Assembly: GCF_037029465.1 (NCBI RefSeq)
Contig: NZ_JAYMEM010000026.1
Coordinates: 186,001-250,000, forward strand
Length of the DNA stretch: 64,000 nt
Direction of reading: 5' to 3'
From: Mesoflavibacter sp037029465
GTDB taxonomy: Bacteria > Bacteroidota > Bacteroidia > Flavobacteriales > Flavobacteriaceae
How positions within the stretch are numbered: position 1 is the stretch's first letter; each line of letters starts with the position of its first letter. The notes under the pieces were generated by a model that saw only the letters and a program-made list of their open reading frames with translations, searched no databases and was not told where the DNA came from. Shown piece after piece: positions 17,633 to 26,981 of the stretch. A program made the translations under genes and the position numbers.

Positions 17633-18433
17633 ATGAAGCATTTATTTTACATTTTAGTCGCATCTGTTTTATTAAGTTCTTGTAGTGAATATCAAAAGGT
17701 ATTAAAATCTGAAGATATTGCTGCAAAATTTCAGTTAGGAGAACAATTATATAACGAAGGTAAGTATAACAAAGCCAACCGTTTATTTACTCAAATTGTG
17801 CCTTCTTACAGAGGTAAACCTCAAGCAGAAAAGTTAATGTATCTATATGCAAATACTTTTTATGAAACAGGAGAGGATTATTTAGCAGGTTATCAATTTG
17901 AAAGATTTGTAACCGCATATCCAAGAAGCGAAAAGCTAGAAGAAGCATATTATAAAAGTGCAATTAGTTATGCAGCATTATCACCAGTATATTCTAAAGA
18001 TCAACACGAAACAAAAAATGCTCTAGAAAAATTACAACTTTTTGCTAATCTTTACCCAAGCTCTAGCTATATGCCAGAGGTTAACAAAACGGTTAAAGAG
18101 TTACAATATAAGCTAGAACTTAAAGCGTACAGTATTGCGAAACAATATAATCATATTTCAGATTATCAGGCGTCAATAAAATCTTTTGATAATTTTATTG
18201 TTGATTTTCCTGGGTCTAGCTTACGCGAAAAAGCTTTATTTTACAGATTTGATTCAGCTTACCAATTAGCAACAAAAAGTGTTGAAAGTAAAAGACAAGA
18301 ACGTCTAGAAAAAGCAAAATCTTATTATAGTGCTTTTAAAAAATTATACGCACAGTCTGAGTTTATTGAAGATGCAGAAAAAATGAACGAAGACATTAAT
18401 AAACAATTAGAACAATATAGTACAAATAGCTAA
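17633..18433 (+). CDS. bamD: Outer membrane assembly lipoprotein BamD
   Basis: BamD is the essential TPR lipoprotein of the BAM complex that folds beta-barrel proteins into the outer membrane. The 266-aa protein starts with a lipoprotein signal (MKHLFYILVASVLLSSC, lipobox cysteine at 17). TPR-like repeats follow, including LGEQLYNEGKYNKANRLF, YANTFYETGEDYLAGYQFE and FDNFIVDFPGSSLREKALF. It leads an operon; the omega-subunit gene begins 4 nt after its stop. The N-terminal KVLKSEDIAAKF is typical of Bacteroidetes BamD. Confidence 0.93.
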   Translation: MKHLFYILVASVLLSSCSEYQKVLKSEDIAAKFQLGEQLYNEGKYNKANRLFTQIVPSYRGKPQAEKLMYLYANTFYETGEDYLAGYQFERFVTAYPRSEKLEEAYYKSAISYAALSPVYSKDQHETKNALEKLQLFANLYPSSSYMPEVNKTVKELQYKLELKAYSIAKQYNHISDYQASIKSFDNFIVDFPGSSLREKALFYRFDSAYQLATKSVESKRQERLEKAKSYYSAFKKLYAQSEFIEDAEKMNEDINKQLEQYSTNS

Positions 18434-18437
18434 TATT

Positions 18438-18764
18438 ATGGATTTAAAAAAAATCGATGCTCCTGCATCTACAGTAACGTATAACAGAAATGAAGTAGAT
18501 GCACAAACAAATAACATCTACGAAGCAATTTCTATTATATCAAGAAGAGCTGAGCAAATTAATTCTGAAATCAAAAAAGAATTAATAGAAAAGTTAGAAG
18601 AGTTTGCAACTTACAATGATAGCTTAGAAGAAATCTTTGAAAACAAAGAGCAAATTGAAGTTTCTAAATTCTACGAAAAATTACCAAAGCCACATGCTTT
18701 AGCGGTAAAAGAGTGGTTAGACGAAAAAATCTACTACCGTAATACAGAAGAAGACAACAAATAA
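18438..18764 (+). CDS. rpoZ: DNA-directed RNA polymerase omega subunit (Bacteroidetes form)
   Basis: The 108-aa soluble, charged, helical protein has the IYEAISIISRRAEQINSEIKKEL segment that corresponds to the conserved omega core (ALxxAARRARQI). A C-terminal extension (VKEWLDEKIYYRNTEEDNK) is typical of Bacteroidetes. Omega binds the beta' subunit and helps assemble the polymerase. It lies 4 nt after bamD and 7 nt before coaBC, an arrangement I recognise from other Bacteroidetes. Confidence 0.85.
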   Translation: MDLKKIDAPASTVTYNRNEVDAQTNNIYEAISIISRRAEQINSEIKKELIEKLEEFATYNDSLEEIFENKEQIEVSKFYEKLPKPHALAVKEWLDEKIYYRNTEEDNK

Positions 18765-18771
18765 TAAACTA

Positions 18772-19983
18772 ATGTCAATTTTAAGCGGCAAAAATATACT
18801 GTTAGGCGTAAGCGCTGGTATTGCTGCTTATAAAACAGCTACATTAGTTAGACAATTTATAAAAGCAGGTGCCAATGTACAAGTAGTCATGACACCTGCT
18901 TCTAAGGATTTTGTAACACCGTTAACATTATCCACACTTTCTAAAAATCCAGTTTACTCTACATTTACAGACGAAGAAGACGAAAACGCTACATGGAATA
19001 ACCACGTAGAATTAGGTCTTTGGGCAGACTATTTTGTCATTGCTCCAGCAACTGCAAATACCTTATCAAAAATGGCAAATGGGACTTGTGATAATTTGTT
19101 ATTAGCAACCTATTTGTCGGCTAAATGTAAAGTGTATTTTGCGCCAGCAATGGATTTGGATATGTACAAACATCCATCTACTTTAAATTCTTTTGAAAAA
19201 CTGAAATCCTTTGGTAATGTTATGATTCCTGCAACTTCAGGCGAATTGGCTAGCGGATTAGTAGGACAAGGTAGAATGGCAGAACCTGAAGATATTGTTT
19301 CGTTTATAGAAAAAGATATTTTAAACGAACTTCCCTTAAACGGAAAAAAAGTAATGATTACAGCAGGTCCAACCTATGAAGCTATAGATCCTGTTCGATT
19401 TATAGGTAATCATTCCTCAGGAAAAATGGGTTTCGAGATTGCTAAAGCAGCAGCAAATTTAGGCGCAGAAGTTATTTTAATTTCTGGTCCAACACATCAA
19501 AAGGTAACTCATAACTTAATTACCGTTGTACCTGTTGTAAGTGCACAGGATATGTATGAAGCGGCGCACAACTATTTTAAATCTGTTGATATTGCTATTG
19601 CAGCAGCAGCAGTTGCAGATTACAGACCAAAAGAAGTAGCAACTCAAAAAATAAAAAAGGAAGAATCTACGTTATCCTTAGAATTAGAAAAAACAAAAGA
19701 TGTTTTAGCGTCTTTAGGACAAATTAAAGAACAACAATTTTTAGTTGGCTTTGCTTTAGAAACGAACAATGAAATTGAAAATGCAAAAAGCAAGCTTAAA
19801 AGAAAGAATTTAGATTTAATTGTATTAAATTCGTTACAAGACAAAGGTGCAGGTTTTAAATCAGATACTAATAAAGTAACGTTAATAGATAAAAACGAAA
19901 CGATTAATACTTTTGAATTAAAATCTAAAACCGAAGTTGCTAAAGACATTTTAAACACCATAATATCAGCTTTGAATGCGTAA
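18772..19983 (+). CDS. coaBC: Bifunctional phosphopantothenoylcysteine decarboxylase / phosphopantothenate-cysteine ligase
   Basis: CoaBC performs two steps of coenzyme A synthesis. The 403-aa protein has an N-terminal flavoprotein decarboxylase domain (GVSAGIAAYKTATLVRQ, APATANTLSKMANGTCDNLL, PAMDLDMY) and a C-terminal ligase domain (ITAGPTYEAIDPVRFIGNHS, followed by SSGKMGFEIAKAA; late VGFALETNNEIENAKSKLKRK). The stop overlaps the porD start by 8 bases. It belongs to the bamD-recN run. The final step of CoA synthesis (coaE) is also in this window, at 32 kb. Confidence 0.96.
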   Translation: MSILSGKNILLGVSAGIAAYKTATLVRQFIKAGANVQVVMTPASKDFVTPLTLSTLSKNPVYSTFTDEEDENATWNNHVELGLWADYFVIAPATANTLSKMANGTCDNLLLATYLSAKCKVYFAPAMDLDMYKHPSTLNSFEKLKSFGNVMIPATSGELASGLVGQGRMAEPEDIVSFIEKDILNELPLNGKKVMITAGPTYEAIDPVRFIGNHSSGKMGFEIAKAAANLGAEVILISGPTHQKVTHNLITVVPVVSAQDMYEAAHNYFKSVDIAIAAAAVADYRPKEVATQKIKKEESTLSLELEKTKDVLASLGQIKEQQFLVGFALETNNEIENAKSKLKRKNLDLIVLNSLQDKGAGFKSDTNKVTLIDKNETINTFELKSKTEVAKDILNTIISALNA

Positions 19984-20866
19984 TATTTTTATTTTTTTAT
20001 TCTTAATTACTTGTAATGTTTCAATGTTTGCACAAGAGTTTAACGCTAATGTTGTTGTAAATGCACAATTAACAGGTAACGAAAATTTACAGCAATTTAA
20101 AACTCTAGAAAATCAGTTGAAAGAGTTTATTTCTAACACAAAATGGACTAATAAAACATTTCAACCACAAGAGAGAATTAACTGTAATTTGGTTATAAAT
20201 ATTAACGAATATTCTGGTAATAATTACAGCGCAACATTACAAATACAGTCGTCTAGACCAGTATTTGGTTCGACTTATACAACACCGGTTTATAACATTA
20301 ACGATGAAGACTTTTCTTTTGAGTATGTCGAGTTTCAAAACTTGATCTATAACCCAAATCAATATGTGTCTAATTTAATTTCGGTATTATCATTTCATGT
20401 GTACATGATTTTGGGTATGGATGCAGATTCTTTTAAGATGAATGGTGGCGATACTTATTTTAAGCAAGCACAAAATATTAGTAACTTTTCACAGCAAACA
20501 GGATATTCTGGTTGGAAGTTAGAAGATGGTTTGCAAAGTAGATTTGCCTTAATAGATAACCTGATGTCTCCGACTTATAAAGAGTTTAGAGAGGTAATGT
20601 ACAATTACCACAGAAGAGGTTTGGATCAAATGAGTGCTAATTTAAAAGATGCTAAAAACGAAATAGCTTTAGCGCTTTTAAATTTCAAAGAAATGAATAG
20701 AAGACGACCAAATTCTTATTTAGCAAGAATATTTTTTGATGCAAAAGCAGAAGAAATTGAGCAAGTATTTTCAAGTGGTCCTAGTGTAGATATCGTAGAC
20801 TTGGTAGATACACTAAATAAAGTGGCGCCAATGCACTCGTCTAAATGGCGAAACATTAAGTTTTAA
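19976..20866 (+). CDS. porD: Type IX secretion system protein PorD (DUF4835)
   Basis: The 296-aa protein has a Sec signal (MRNIFIFLFLITCNVSMFAQ). The sequence fits the DUF4835 family, including FNANVVVNAQLTGNENLQQF at the N-terminus, ISVLSFHVYMILGMDADSF in the middle, and APMHSSKWRNIKF at the C-terminus. The family is named PorD and associated with the type IX secretion system that carries gliding adhesins and enzymes across the outer membrane. It lies between coaBC (8-nt overlap) and recN (50-nt gap), a linkage conserved in Bacteroidetes. Two cargo proteins of the same system are encoded a few kilobases downstream. Confidence 0.88.
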   Translation: MRNIFIFLFLITCNVSMFAQEFNANVVVNAQLTGNENLQQFKTLENQLKEFISNTKWTNKTFQPQERINCNLVININEYSGNNYSATLQIQSSRPVFGSTYTTPVYNINDEDFSFEYVEFQNLIYNPNQYVSNLISVLSFHVYMILGMDADSFKMNGGDTYFKQAQNISNFSQQTGYSGWKLEDGLQSRFALIDNLMSPTYKEFREVMYNYHRRGLDQMSANLKDAKNEIALALLNFKEMNRRRPNSYLARIFFDAKAEEIEQVFSSGPSVDIVDLVDTLNKVAPMHSSKWRNIKF

Positions 20867-20916
20867 AACTCACGGTTAAGATTTAGTTTTCAACTTTATT
20901 ATTTTCAAATTAAAAT

Positions 20917-22569
20917 ATGCTAACTGGATTATCCATAAAAAACTACGCATTAATAGATCAATTACAGGTCAGTTTTAATGACGGATTTACCATTATTACT
21001 GGTGAAACTGGTGCAGGTAAATCTATTCTTTTAGGTGGTTTATCACTAATTTTGGGTAAACGTGCAGATTTATCAAGTTTAAGAGATACTGAAAAAAAAT
21101 GCATAATAGAAGCCACTTTTGATATTTCAAACTATAATTTAAAGTCACTTTTTACAGCAGAAGATCTTGATTACGAAGCACAAACTATAATACGTAGAGA
21201 AATTTTGCCTTCAGGAAAATCTAGAGCGTTTGTTAACGATTCTCCTGTAAATTTAAGTAGTCTTCAACTATTGGGTGAAAAGTTAATCGATATACATTCA
21301 CAACACGAAACATTACAGTTAACAGATGATAATTTTCAGTTTCAAGTTATTGATGCTTTAGCAGAAACTCTAGAAAATTTAGAGACTTATAAAGGATATT
21401 TAAAAGCATATAAATTACTTCAAAAAGAATTAAAGCAACTGCAACAATTTCAAGCGGAAGCTATAAAAGAACACGACTATAATTCGTTTTTATTAAACGA
21501 ATTAGTTGCTGCAAATCTAAAACCAGATGAATTAGCAGAACTTGAAGAAGAATTTGAAGTGTTGAGTAATGTAGAGTCTATTCAAGAAAAATTAGAAACT
21601 GCAAACCAACTGTTAAGCGAAGAGCAAATAGGTGTTTTGACCAATTTAAGAGAAGTAAAAAACACGATGCAAAAATTAGCGTTAATCTCTGCTAATTATA
21701 AAGACTTGTCAGAACGCGTCAATAGTACTTTAATTGAATTGGATGATGTAGCGACAGAAGTTGAACGTTTTCAATCAGAATTAGATGTTAATCCAAAACG
21801 TCTTGAAGAAGTTGAAGGAAAACTATCTGCTATCAACAATCTAATGCAAAAGCATATTGTGCAGACCATACCAGAACTAATCGAAATTAGAGAACAATTA
21901 GCACAAAAGGTAGAAGCTACAGAAAATGTTGATAAAGACATTTTAAATAAAGAAAAAGAGATAAAAGCAGTTGTAAAGCAATTAGATAGCGAAGCTGCAA
22001 TAATTACTAAAAAACGTAATAACGCTATACCAAAATTAATTACTCAATTAGAAGAGATTTTATCACAATTAGGTATGCCAAATGCCCAGTTTAAAATTAC
22101 TTTAAACAAAAGCGAAATCTTTTTATTTAATGGTAAAGACGAATTAGATTTCTTATTTTCAGCAAATAAAGGCGGACAATTTAATACGCTTAAAAAAGCA
22201 GCTTCTGGTGGTGAATTGTCACGAATCATGTTGGCGATTAAATCAATACTTTCAAAATACATAAAATTACCAAGTATTATTTTTGATGAAATAGATACAG
22301 GTGTTTCTGGCGAAATTTCTAATAAAATGGCAGATATCATGTCGCAAATGAGTCAGAAAATGCAGGTGTTTAGCATAACACACCTACCTCAGATTGCTGC
22401 AAAAGGGAATACACACTTTAAGGTGTATAAAGAAGATGTAAATAATGTAACCACATCTAATTTAATACAATTAGATTATGATGAGCGTGTAGTAGAGCTT
22501 GCGCAAATGCTTGGAGGTGCTACGTTATCAGATTCGGCAATAGCACACGCTAAACAATTATTAAATTAA
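20917..22569 (+). CDS. recN: DNA repair protein RecN
   Basis: RecN is an SMC-like ATPase used in recombinational double-strand break repair. The 550-aa protein has the N-terminal Walker A GETGAGKSILLGGLSLILGK, a long central coiled coil (about 170-370), the ABC signature ASGGELSRIMLAIKS, Walker B IIFDEIDTGVSGE, and FSITHLPQIAAKG. The length is standard. It follows porD by 50 nt and precedes a small lipoprotein gene by 4 nt. Confidence 0.97.
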   Translation: MLTGLSIKNYALIDQLQVSFNDGFTIITGETGAGKSILLGGLSLILGKRADLSSLRDTEKKCIIEATFDISNYNLKSLFTAEDLDYEAQTIIRREILPSGKSRAFVNDSPVNLSSLQLLGEKLIDIHSQHETLQLTDDNFQFQVIDALAETLENLETYKGYLKAYKLLQKELKQLQQFQAEAIKEHDYNSFLLNELVAANLKPDELAELEEEFEVLSNVESIQEKLETANQLLSEEQIGVLTNLREVKNTMQKLALISANYKDLSERVNSTLIELDDVATEVERFQSELDVNPKRLEEVEGKLSAINNLMQKHIVQTIPELIEIREQLAQKVEATENVDKDILNKEKEIKAVVKQLDSEAAIITKKRNNAIPKLITQLEEILSQLGMPNAQFKITLNKSEIFLFNGKDELDFLFSANKGGQFNTLKKAASGGELSRIMLAIKSILSKYIKLPSIIFDEIDTGVSGEISNKMADIMSQMSQKMQVFSITHLPQIAAKGNTHFKVYKEDVNNVTTSNLIQLDYDERVVELAQMLGGATLSDSAIAHAKQLLN

Positions 22570-22573
22570 GTTT

Positions 22574-22834
22574 ATGAAACAAAGTATTATCTATATAATC
22601 TTTTGTAGTTTTATTTTAATTGTATTGAGTAGTTGCAGTGATGATCCTTGTGATGTAGCGCATACAATTATAGATGGAGAGTGTATACCAGATTATATTT
22701 TTCCGGATAATCAGAATCTTAAGTCAGGCGACCAATTTTACCACAACCAATATGGAGTTATTACCTATAAAGAAGGTCTTTGGTTTGACAATAAAGGAAT
22801 TCTTATTGCAGAATTGAACATTAAAAAGCAGTAA
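22574..22834 (+). CDS. Small hypothetical lipoprotein
   Basis: The 86-aa protein starts with a lipoprotein signal (MKQSIIYIIFCSFILIVLSSC, cysteine at 21). The mature part is about 65 aa and contains two further cysteines (C26, C37) around VAHTIIDGE, followed by FPDNQNLKSGDQFYHNQYG. I do not recognise a family. It lies 4 nt after recN, so it is probably expressed with it, but its function need not be related. There is no obvious terminator before the fabI region. Confidence 0.6.
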   Translation: MKQSIIYIIFCSFILIVLSSCSDDPCDVAHTIIDGECIPDYIFPDNQNLKSGDQFYHNQYGVITYKEGLWFDNKGILIAELNIKKQ

Positions 22835-22931
22835 TACATTTAAAGTTTTATTAATTTTGGACCTAATATTGATAAAACCAAAAAGGTAATCAAATACGAA
22901 CTAGATTATAAATATTCAAAAAAGTAGTAAT

Positions 22932-23753
22932 ATGTCATTCAATTTATTAAAAGGAAAAAAAGGAATCATATTTGGAGCATTGGATCCAAATTCAATAGCT
23001 TGGAAAACAGCAGAAAGAGTACATGAAGAAGGAGGAGAGTTTGTTCTAACAAATGCGCCAATAGCAATGCGTATGGGACAAATAGATGCGTTAGCAAGCA
23101 AAACAGGTTCTCATATTATTCCTGCAGATGCAACATCTTTAGAAGATTTAGAAAATTTAGTAGAAAAATCTATGGAACTTTTAGGAGGAAAAATAGATTT
23201 TGTACTTCACTCTATAGGCATGTCTGTAAATGTACGTAAAGGACGTGCTTATACAGACCAAAACTATGATTGGACACAAAAAGGAACAGATGTATCTGCG
23301 ATGTCTTTTCATAAAACAATGCAAACATTGTATAAAAAAGACGCAATGAACGAATGGGGAAGCATCGTAGCTTTAACGTATATGGCAGCTCAACGTGTTT
23401 TTCCAGATTATAATGATATGGCAGATAACAAAGCCTATTTAGAAAGTATTGCACGTAGTTTTGGTTATTTCTTCGGAAGAGATAAAAAAGTAAGAGTAAA
23501 TACAATTTCTCAATCTCCAACACCAACAACAGCAGGTCAAGGTGTAAAAGGATTTGATGGATTTATCGCTTACGCTGAAAAGATGTCTCCGTTAGGAAAT
23601 GCTACAGCTTTAGACTGTGCAAACTATACAGTAACTTTATTTAGTGACTTAACAAAAAGAGTAACCTTACAAAACCTATATAACGATGGAGGATTTAGCA
23701 ACATGGGAGTAAGTGATGCTGTAATGGAAGCTTTTGTAGATAACGAGCAATAA
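22932..23753 (+). CDS. fabI: Enoyl-[acyl-carrier-protein] reductase, FabI type
   Basis: FabI reduces the trans-2-enoyl-ACP double bond with NAD(P)H, the last step of each fatty-acid elongation cycle. The 273-aa SDR-fold protein shows the atypical FabI cofactor motif (GKKGIIFGALDPNSIAWKTA), FVLHSIGMS, and the Y-X6-K catalytic pair in PDYNDMADNKAYLE. NTISQSPTPTTAGQGVKGFD follows as the substrate loop. It has its own spacer of about 100 nt upstream and is closed by a strong hairpin terminator. Confidence 0.95.
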   Translation: MSFNLLKGKKGIIFGALDPNSIAWKTAERVHEEGGEFVLTNAPIAMRMGQIDALASKTGSHIIPADATSLEDLENLVEKSMELLGGKIDFVLHSIGMSVNVRKGRAYTDQNYDWTQKGTDVSAMSFHKTMQTLYKKDAMNEWGSIVALTYMAAQRVFPDYNDMADNKAYLESIARSFGYFFGRDKKVRVNTISQSPTPTTAGQGVKGFDGFIAYAEKMSPLGNATALDCANYTVTLFSDLTKRVTLQNLYNDGGFSNMGVSDAVMEAFVDNEQ

Positions 23754-23780
23754 AAACCTTAAAAAAATATAAATACTTTA

Positions 23781-23809
23781 AACGTCTTACTTCGGTAAGA
23801 CGTTTTTTT
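23781..23809 (+). terminator. Intrinsic terminator of fabI
   Basis: A stem of AACGTCTTA and TAAGACGTT closes a short CTTCGG loop and is followed by a run of seven T (overlapping the stem end), 27 nt after the fabI stop. Confidence 0.85.
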
Positions 23810-23956
23810 ATAAAAAATATTTCATATTATTCAATTTAATGTAGTTAAGCTTTTTTATGTGTTTTTAAACGAAAGAAGTCTAATGTTAAGTTATTGTTAT
23901 CGGTTATTTGATACATTTAAGGGATAATTTAAAATTTAACTAAATTAATTTATAAA

Positions 23957-26752
23957 ATGAAAAAAAATACATTTTTACTTTTTATGTTTTTTGTTTTAGC
24001 ATTTGCTGGTCAAGGTTTTGCTCAAAGCACAATTCATATCACAACAAGTGGCGGGAATTTTCCTACAGAAAAGTGGGTTAATATAACTACAGAAATTGAT
24101 GGAGGTGGTACACAAGTATGGGGACAAGGAGATGGAAGTTATGGTAACGGTGAAGGATTAATAGACCTAGACGTAGATATTGCTCCTGGGACATACTATG
24201 TAAACTGCTACGATAGATATTCTGATGGATGGGATGGAACAACTATTGAAGTCTCTGCCTATGGAGTTGTAATAGGTGATAATGGTGGAGTTTCACCAAG
24301 TGATTCAAGTACAGTTGATAGTAGTCCATCTTGGGAAGCACCTGCAGATGAATTAGAAGCATCATTTGAGATTATTGTTCCAGAACCTCCTTCTTGTCCT
24401 GATCCAAATACATTATTGGTAAATAATATAACAACCAATTCAGCAGATTTAAGTTGGACAGCAGGAGGAACAGAGACCTCATGGAATATTGAGTTAGTAG
24501 ATATAACAGCAGGAGGAACAGTAACAGGAACAGCAACAGCAACTGGAGTAACTAATCCATATTCTTTAACAGGTCTTACAGCTAGCAATGATTATGAATA
24601 TTATGTACAAGCAGACTGTACTGGAGGAGATTTTAGTACTTGGGTAGGTCCTTTCGCTTTTACAACTGCGTGTGAAGCTGTAGGTAGTTTTACAGAAGGA
24701 TTTGAAAGCTTCTCAACTAATGTAGATGCTAATTGTTGGTCAGAAAACATAGGAGGCTCTGGAGGTTATGTTTATGTGTCTTCATCAGATACTAATACGG
24801 GAACAAGAGCTTTAAGAACGGGTAATAGCGGAACTTCTAGTGCTGAACATTATATCATTTCACCTCAATTAATTGATATGTCTGCTGGTACGCACAGACT
24901 TTCATTTTTTATGGAGGCATCTGCAACTATTACTTCAATTGAAGTTGGAAGTATGACCGATCCAAACTCTTCGGCAACATTTACTACTATACAATCTCTT
25001 GCTTGGAGTACAACAATGGAACAGAAAACAATTTATTTTGATTCACCAAATACAGATGATTATTTTGCAATAAAAGTAACTTTTGGTACTAGTACATATA
25101 ATTATGCTTCTTTTGATGATGTAGTATGGGAACCAATCCCAAGCTGTATAGAACCTAGTGCTTTAACAGCTTCTAATGTCACTTCTTCTTCAGCAGATTT
25201 AAGTTGGACAGCAGGAGGAACAGAAACGTCTTGGAATATTGAGTTAGTAGATGTAACAGCAGGAGGAACGGTAACCGGAACAGCTACTGCAACAGGAGTT
25301 GTAAATCCATACACATTATCAGGTCTTACAGCTAATAATGATTATGAATATTACGTGCAAGCAGATTGTGGAGGAGATACTAGTGCTTGGGAAGGTCCAT
25401 TTGCTCTTACAACATTATGTAATCCAATAACTTCATATCCATGGACAGAAGATTTTGAGTCAGTTTCTACACCAGATTTACCTAATTGTTGGAGTTATAT
25501 TAACAATAATGGAGATACAGATTACTGGAGAACGTATACAACTTATGGAGTAGGAGGATCAACAACAGCAGGACTATATACAGATTTTAATTCAGGTAAT
25601 AATGATGATTATTTAGTGCTTCCTCAATTTACATTAACAGGTAATGAACGTTTAAAATTTAGTGTAAGAGCAAGAAGTTCTTCAGAGCCAAATGATTATA
25701 GAGTAGTTTTATCTACTTTAGGAAGCACACCTACAGATTTTACTGAAGAATTACTACCATTAACTCAAGTTTCAAGTACAACCCAAACAGAGATAACACC
25801 AATAGACTTAAGTGGTTACACAGGAGATGTATTTATAGCAATACATGTACCATCTGGAGGTTTAGATGGTTATTATATTTATTTTGATGAATTTGTAGTA
25901 GAACCAATCCCAAGCTGTATAGAACCTAGTGCTTTAACAGCTTCTAATGTCACTTCTTCTTCAGCAGATTTAAGCTGGACAGCAGGCGGAACAGAAACGT
26001 CTTGGAATATAGAATTAGTAGATGTAACAGCAGGAGGAACTGTAACAGGAACAGCTACTGCAACAGGAGTAACTAATCCACATTCATTAACAGGTCTAGC
26101 AGAAGATAATGATTATGAATATTATGTTCAAGCAGATTGTGGAGGTGATACTAGTGCTTGGGCTGGACCATATACTTTTAGTACTTATAAAGGTTGTGGA
26201 TCTTCAGGGTCTTTCACTTATACAAATAATAGCAATTTAAGTGCTAGTTTAAATTCATTTGCATCTAGCGTACCTGGAGATACTATTACTTTAACATTTA
26301 CAGCTGGATCAACAGAAATCGGTTATGATGATTGGTTTATAGTAGATAGTGCAGATGGAACAGGAAATATTATAGATTCAGGATCAGGAAGTATAGTTGG
26401 TTCTTATGAGTCTACAACTGGAGAAATTTCATTCTATGTAGTTTCAGATGGGATTGTTACAGGGAGTACTTTTGAATTTAGTGTTTCATGTAGTTCGCTT
26501 TCAACTAATGATTTTGATCAAGAAATAGCTTTTACTTACTATCCAAACCCAGTAAACAATAACTTAAACTTATCTGCTCAAAAAGAGATAAATAATGTTT
26601 CTGTTTACAACATGGTTGGACAAGAAGTTTACAGAAGTACGCCAAATGCAATGACAGATATTGTAGATATGTCTGGTTTACAAGCAGGAGCTTACTTTGT
26701 AAAAGTAACTGTTGGTAATGCAACTAAGACAGTAAAAGTTATTAAGAAATAA
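23957..26752 (+). CDS. Large secreted multidomain protein with T9SS type A sorting domain
   Basis: The 931-aa protein begins with a Sec signal (about 1-23, ending FAGQGFAQ). A domain with the repeated-turn motif CYDRYSDGWDG (about 25-130) is followed by three fibronectin type III modules (about 145-235, 394-490, 652-745). These alternate with two choice-of-anchor-J/MAM-like jelly-roll domains. A CUB-like domain (about 750-850) and a C-terminal domain of about 75 aa (from TYYPNPVNNN to TVKVIKK) follow. That end is a type A type IX sorting signal, cleaved during export. The module genes are near-copies of each other. The function is likely adhesion or surface binding; no catalytic domain is seen. 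Confidence 0.88.
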   Translation: MKKNTFLLFMFFVLAFAGQGFAQSTIHITTSGGNFPTEKWVNITTEIDGGGTQVWGQGDGSYGNGEGLIDLDVDIAPGTYYVNCYDRYSDGWDGTTIEVSAYGVVIGDNGGVSPSDSSTVDSSPSWEAPADELEASFEIIVPEPPSCPDPNTLLVNNITTNSADLSWTAGGTETSWNIELVDITAGGTVTGTATATGVTNPYSLTGLTASNDYEYYVQADCTGGDFSTWVGPFAFTTACEAVGSFTEGFESFSTNVDANCWSENIGGSGGYVYVSSSDTNTGTRALRTGNSGTSSAEHYIISPQLIDMSAGTHRLSFFMEASATITSIEVGSMTDPNSSATFTTIQSLAWSTTMEQKTIYFDSPNTDDYFAIKVTFGTSTYNYASFDDVVWEPIPSCIEPSALTASNVTSSSADLSWTAGGTETSWNIELVDVTAGGTVTGTATATGVVNPYTLSGLTANNDYEYYVQADCGGDTSAWEGPFALTTLCNPITSYPWTEDFESVSTPDLPNCWSYINNNGDTDYWRTYTTYGVGGSTTAGLYTDFNSGNNDDYLVLPQFTLTGNERLKFSVRARSSSEPNDYRVVLSTLGSTPTDFTEELLPLTQVSSTTQTEITPIDLSGYTGDVFIAIHVPSGGLDGYYIYFDEFVVEPIPSCIEPSALTASNVTSSSADLSWTAGGTETSWNIELVDVTAGGTVTGTATATGVTNPHSLTGLAEDNDYEYYVQADCGGDTSAWAGPYTFSTYKGCGSSGSFTYTNNSNLSASLNSFASSVPGDTITLTFTAGSTEIGYDDWFIVDSADGTGNIIDSGSGSIVGSYESTTGEISFYVVSDGIVTGSTFEFSVSCSSLSTNDFDQEIAFTYYPNPVNNNLNLSAQKEINNVSVYNMVGQEVYRSTPNAMTDIVDMSGLQAGAYFVKVTVGNATKTVKVIKK
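25130..26160 (+). repeat. Near-identical fibronectin-type III module repeats inside the secreted protein gene
   Basis: The segment starting at 25130 and the one starting at 25901 are offset by 771 bases. They are identical for 74 bases and highly similar for about 260 bases overall. A more diverged copy lies at about 24389-24660. These direct repeats could recombine to change the number of modules. Confidence 0.85.
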
Positions 26753-26775
26753 TTATTTTTTACATATATAACACA

Positions 26776-26810
26776 AAAAGGCTATCTTAATTATAGATAG
26801 CCTTTTTTTT
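26776..26810 (+). terminator. Intrinsic terminator of the first secreted protein gene
   Basis: The hairpin pairs AAAGGCTATCT with AGATAGCCTTT around the loop TAATTAT and runs into eight T. It lies 25 nt after the stop codon. Confidence 0.85.
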
Positions 26811-26981
26811 AAGTTAATATTATATCCTTTTAAATTGATTAAATAATTAATAAATAAAGAATAATGTTGTTTTATCCTGTTTATGTGTTTTTTAACGATT
26901 TGATTGAGTTGTTATGCTTTTCTTAACAATAAATTAATATTTTTAGCAAGTAAATTAAATATTAACTAAACTTAAATTAAT

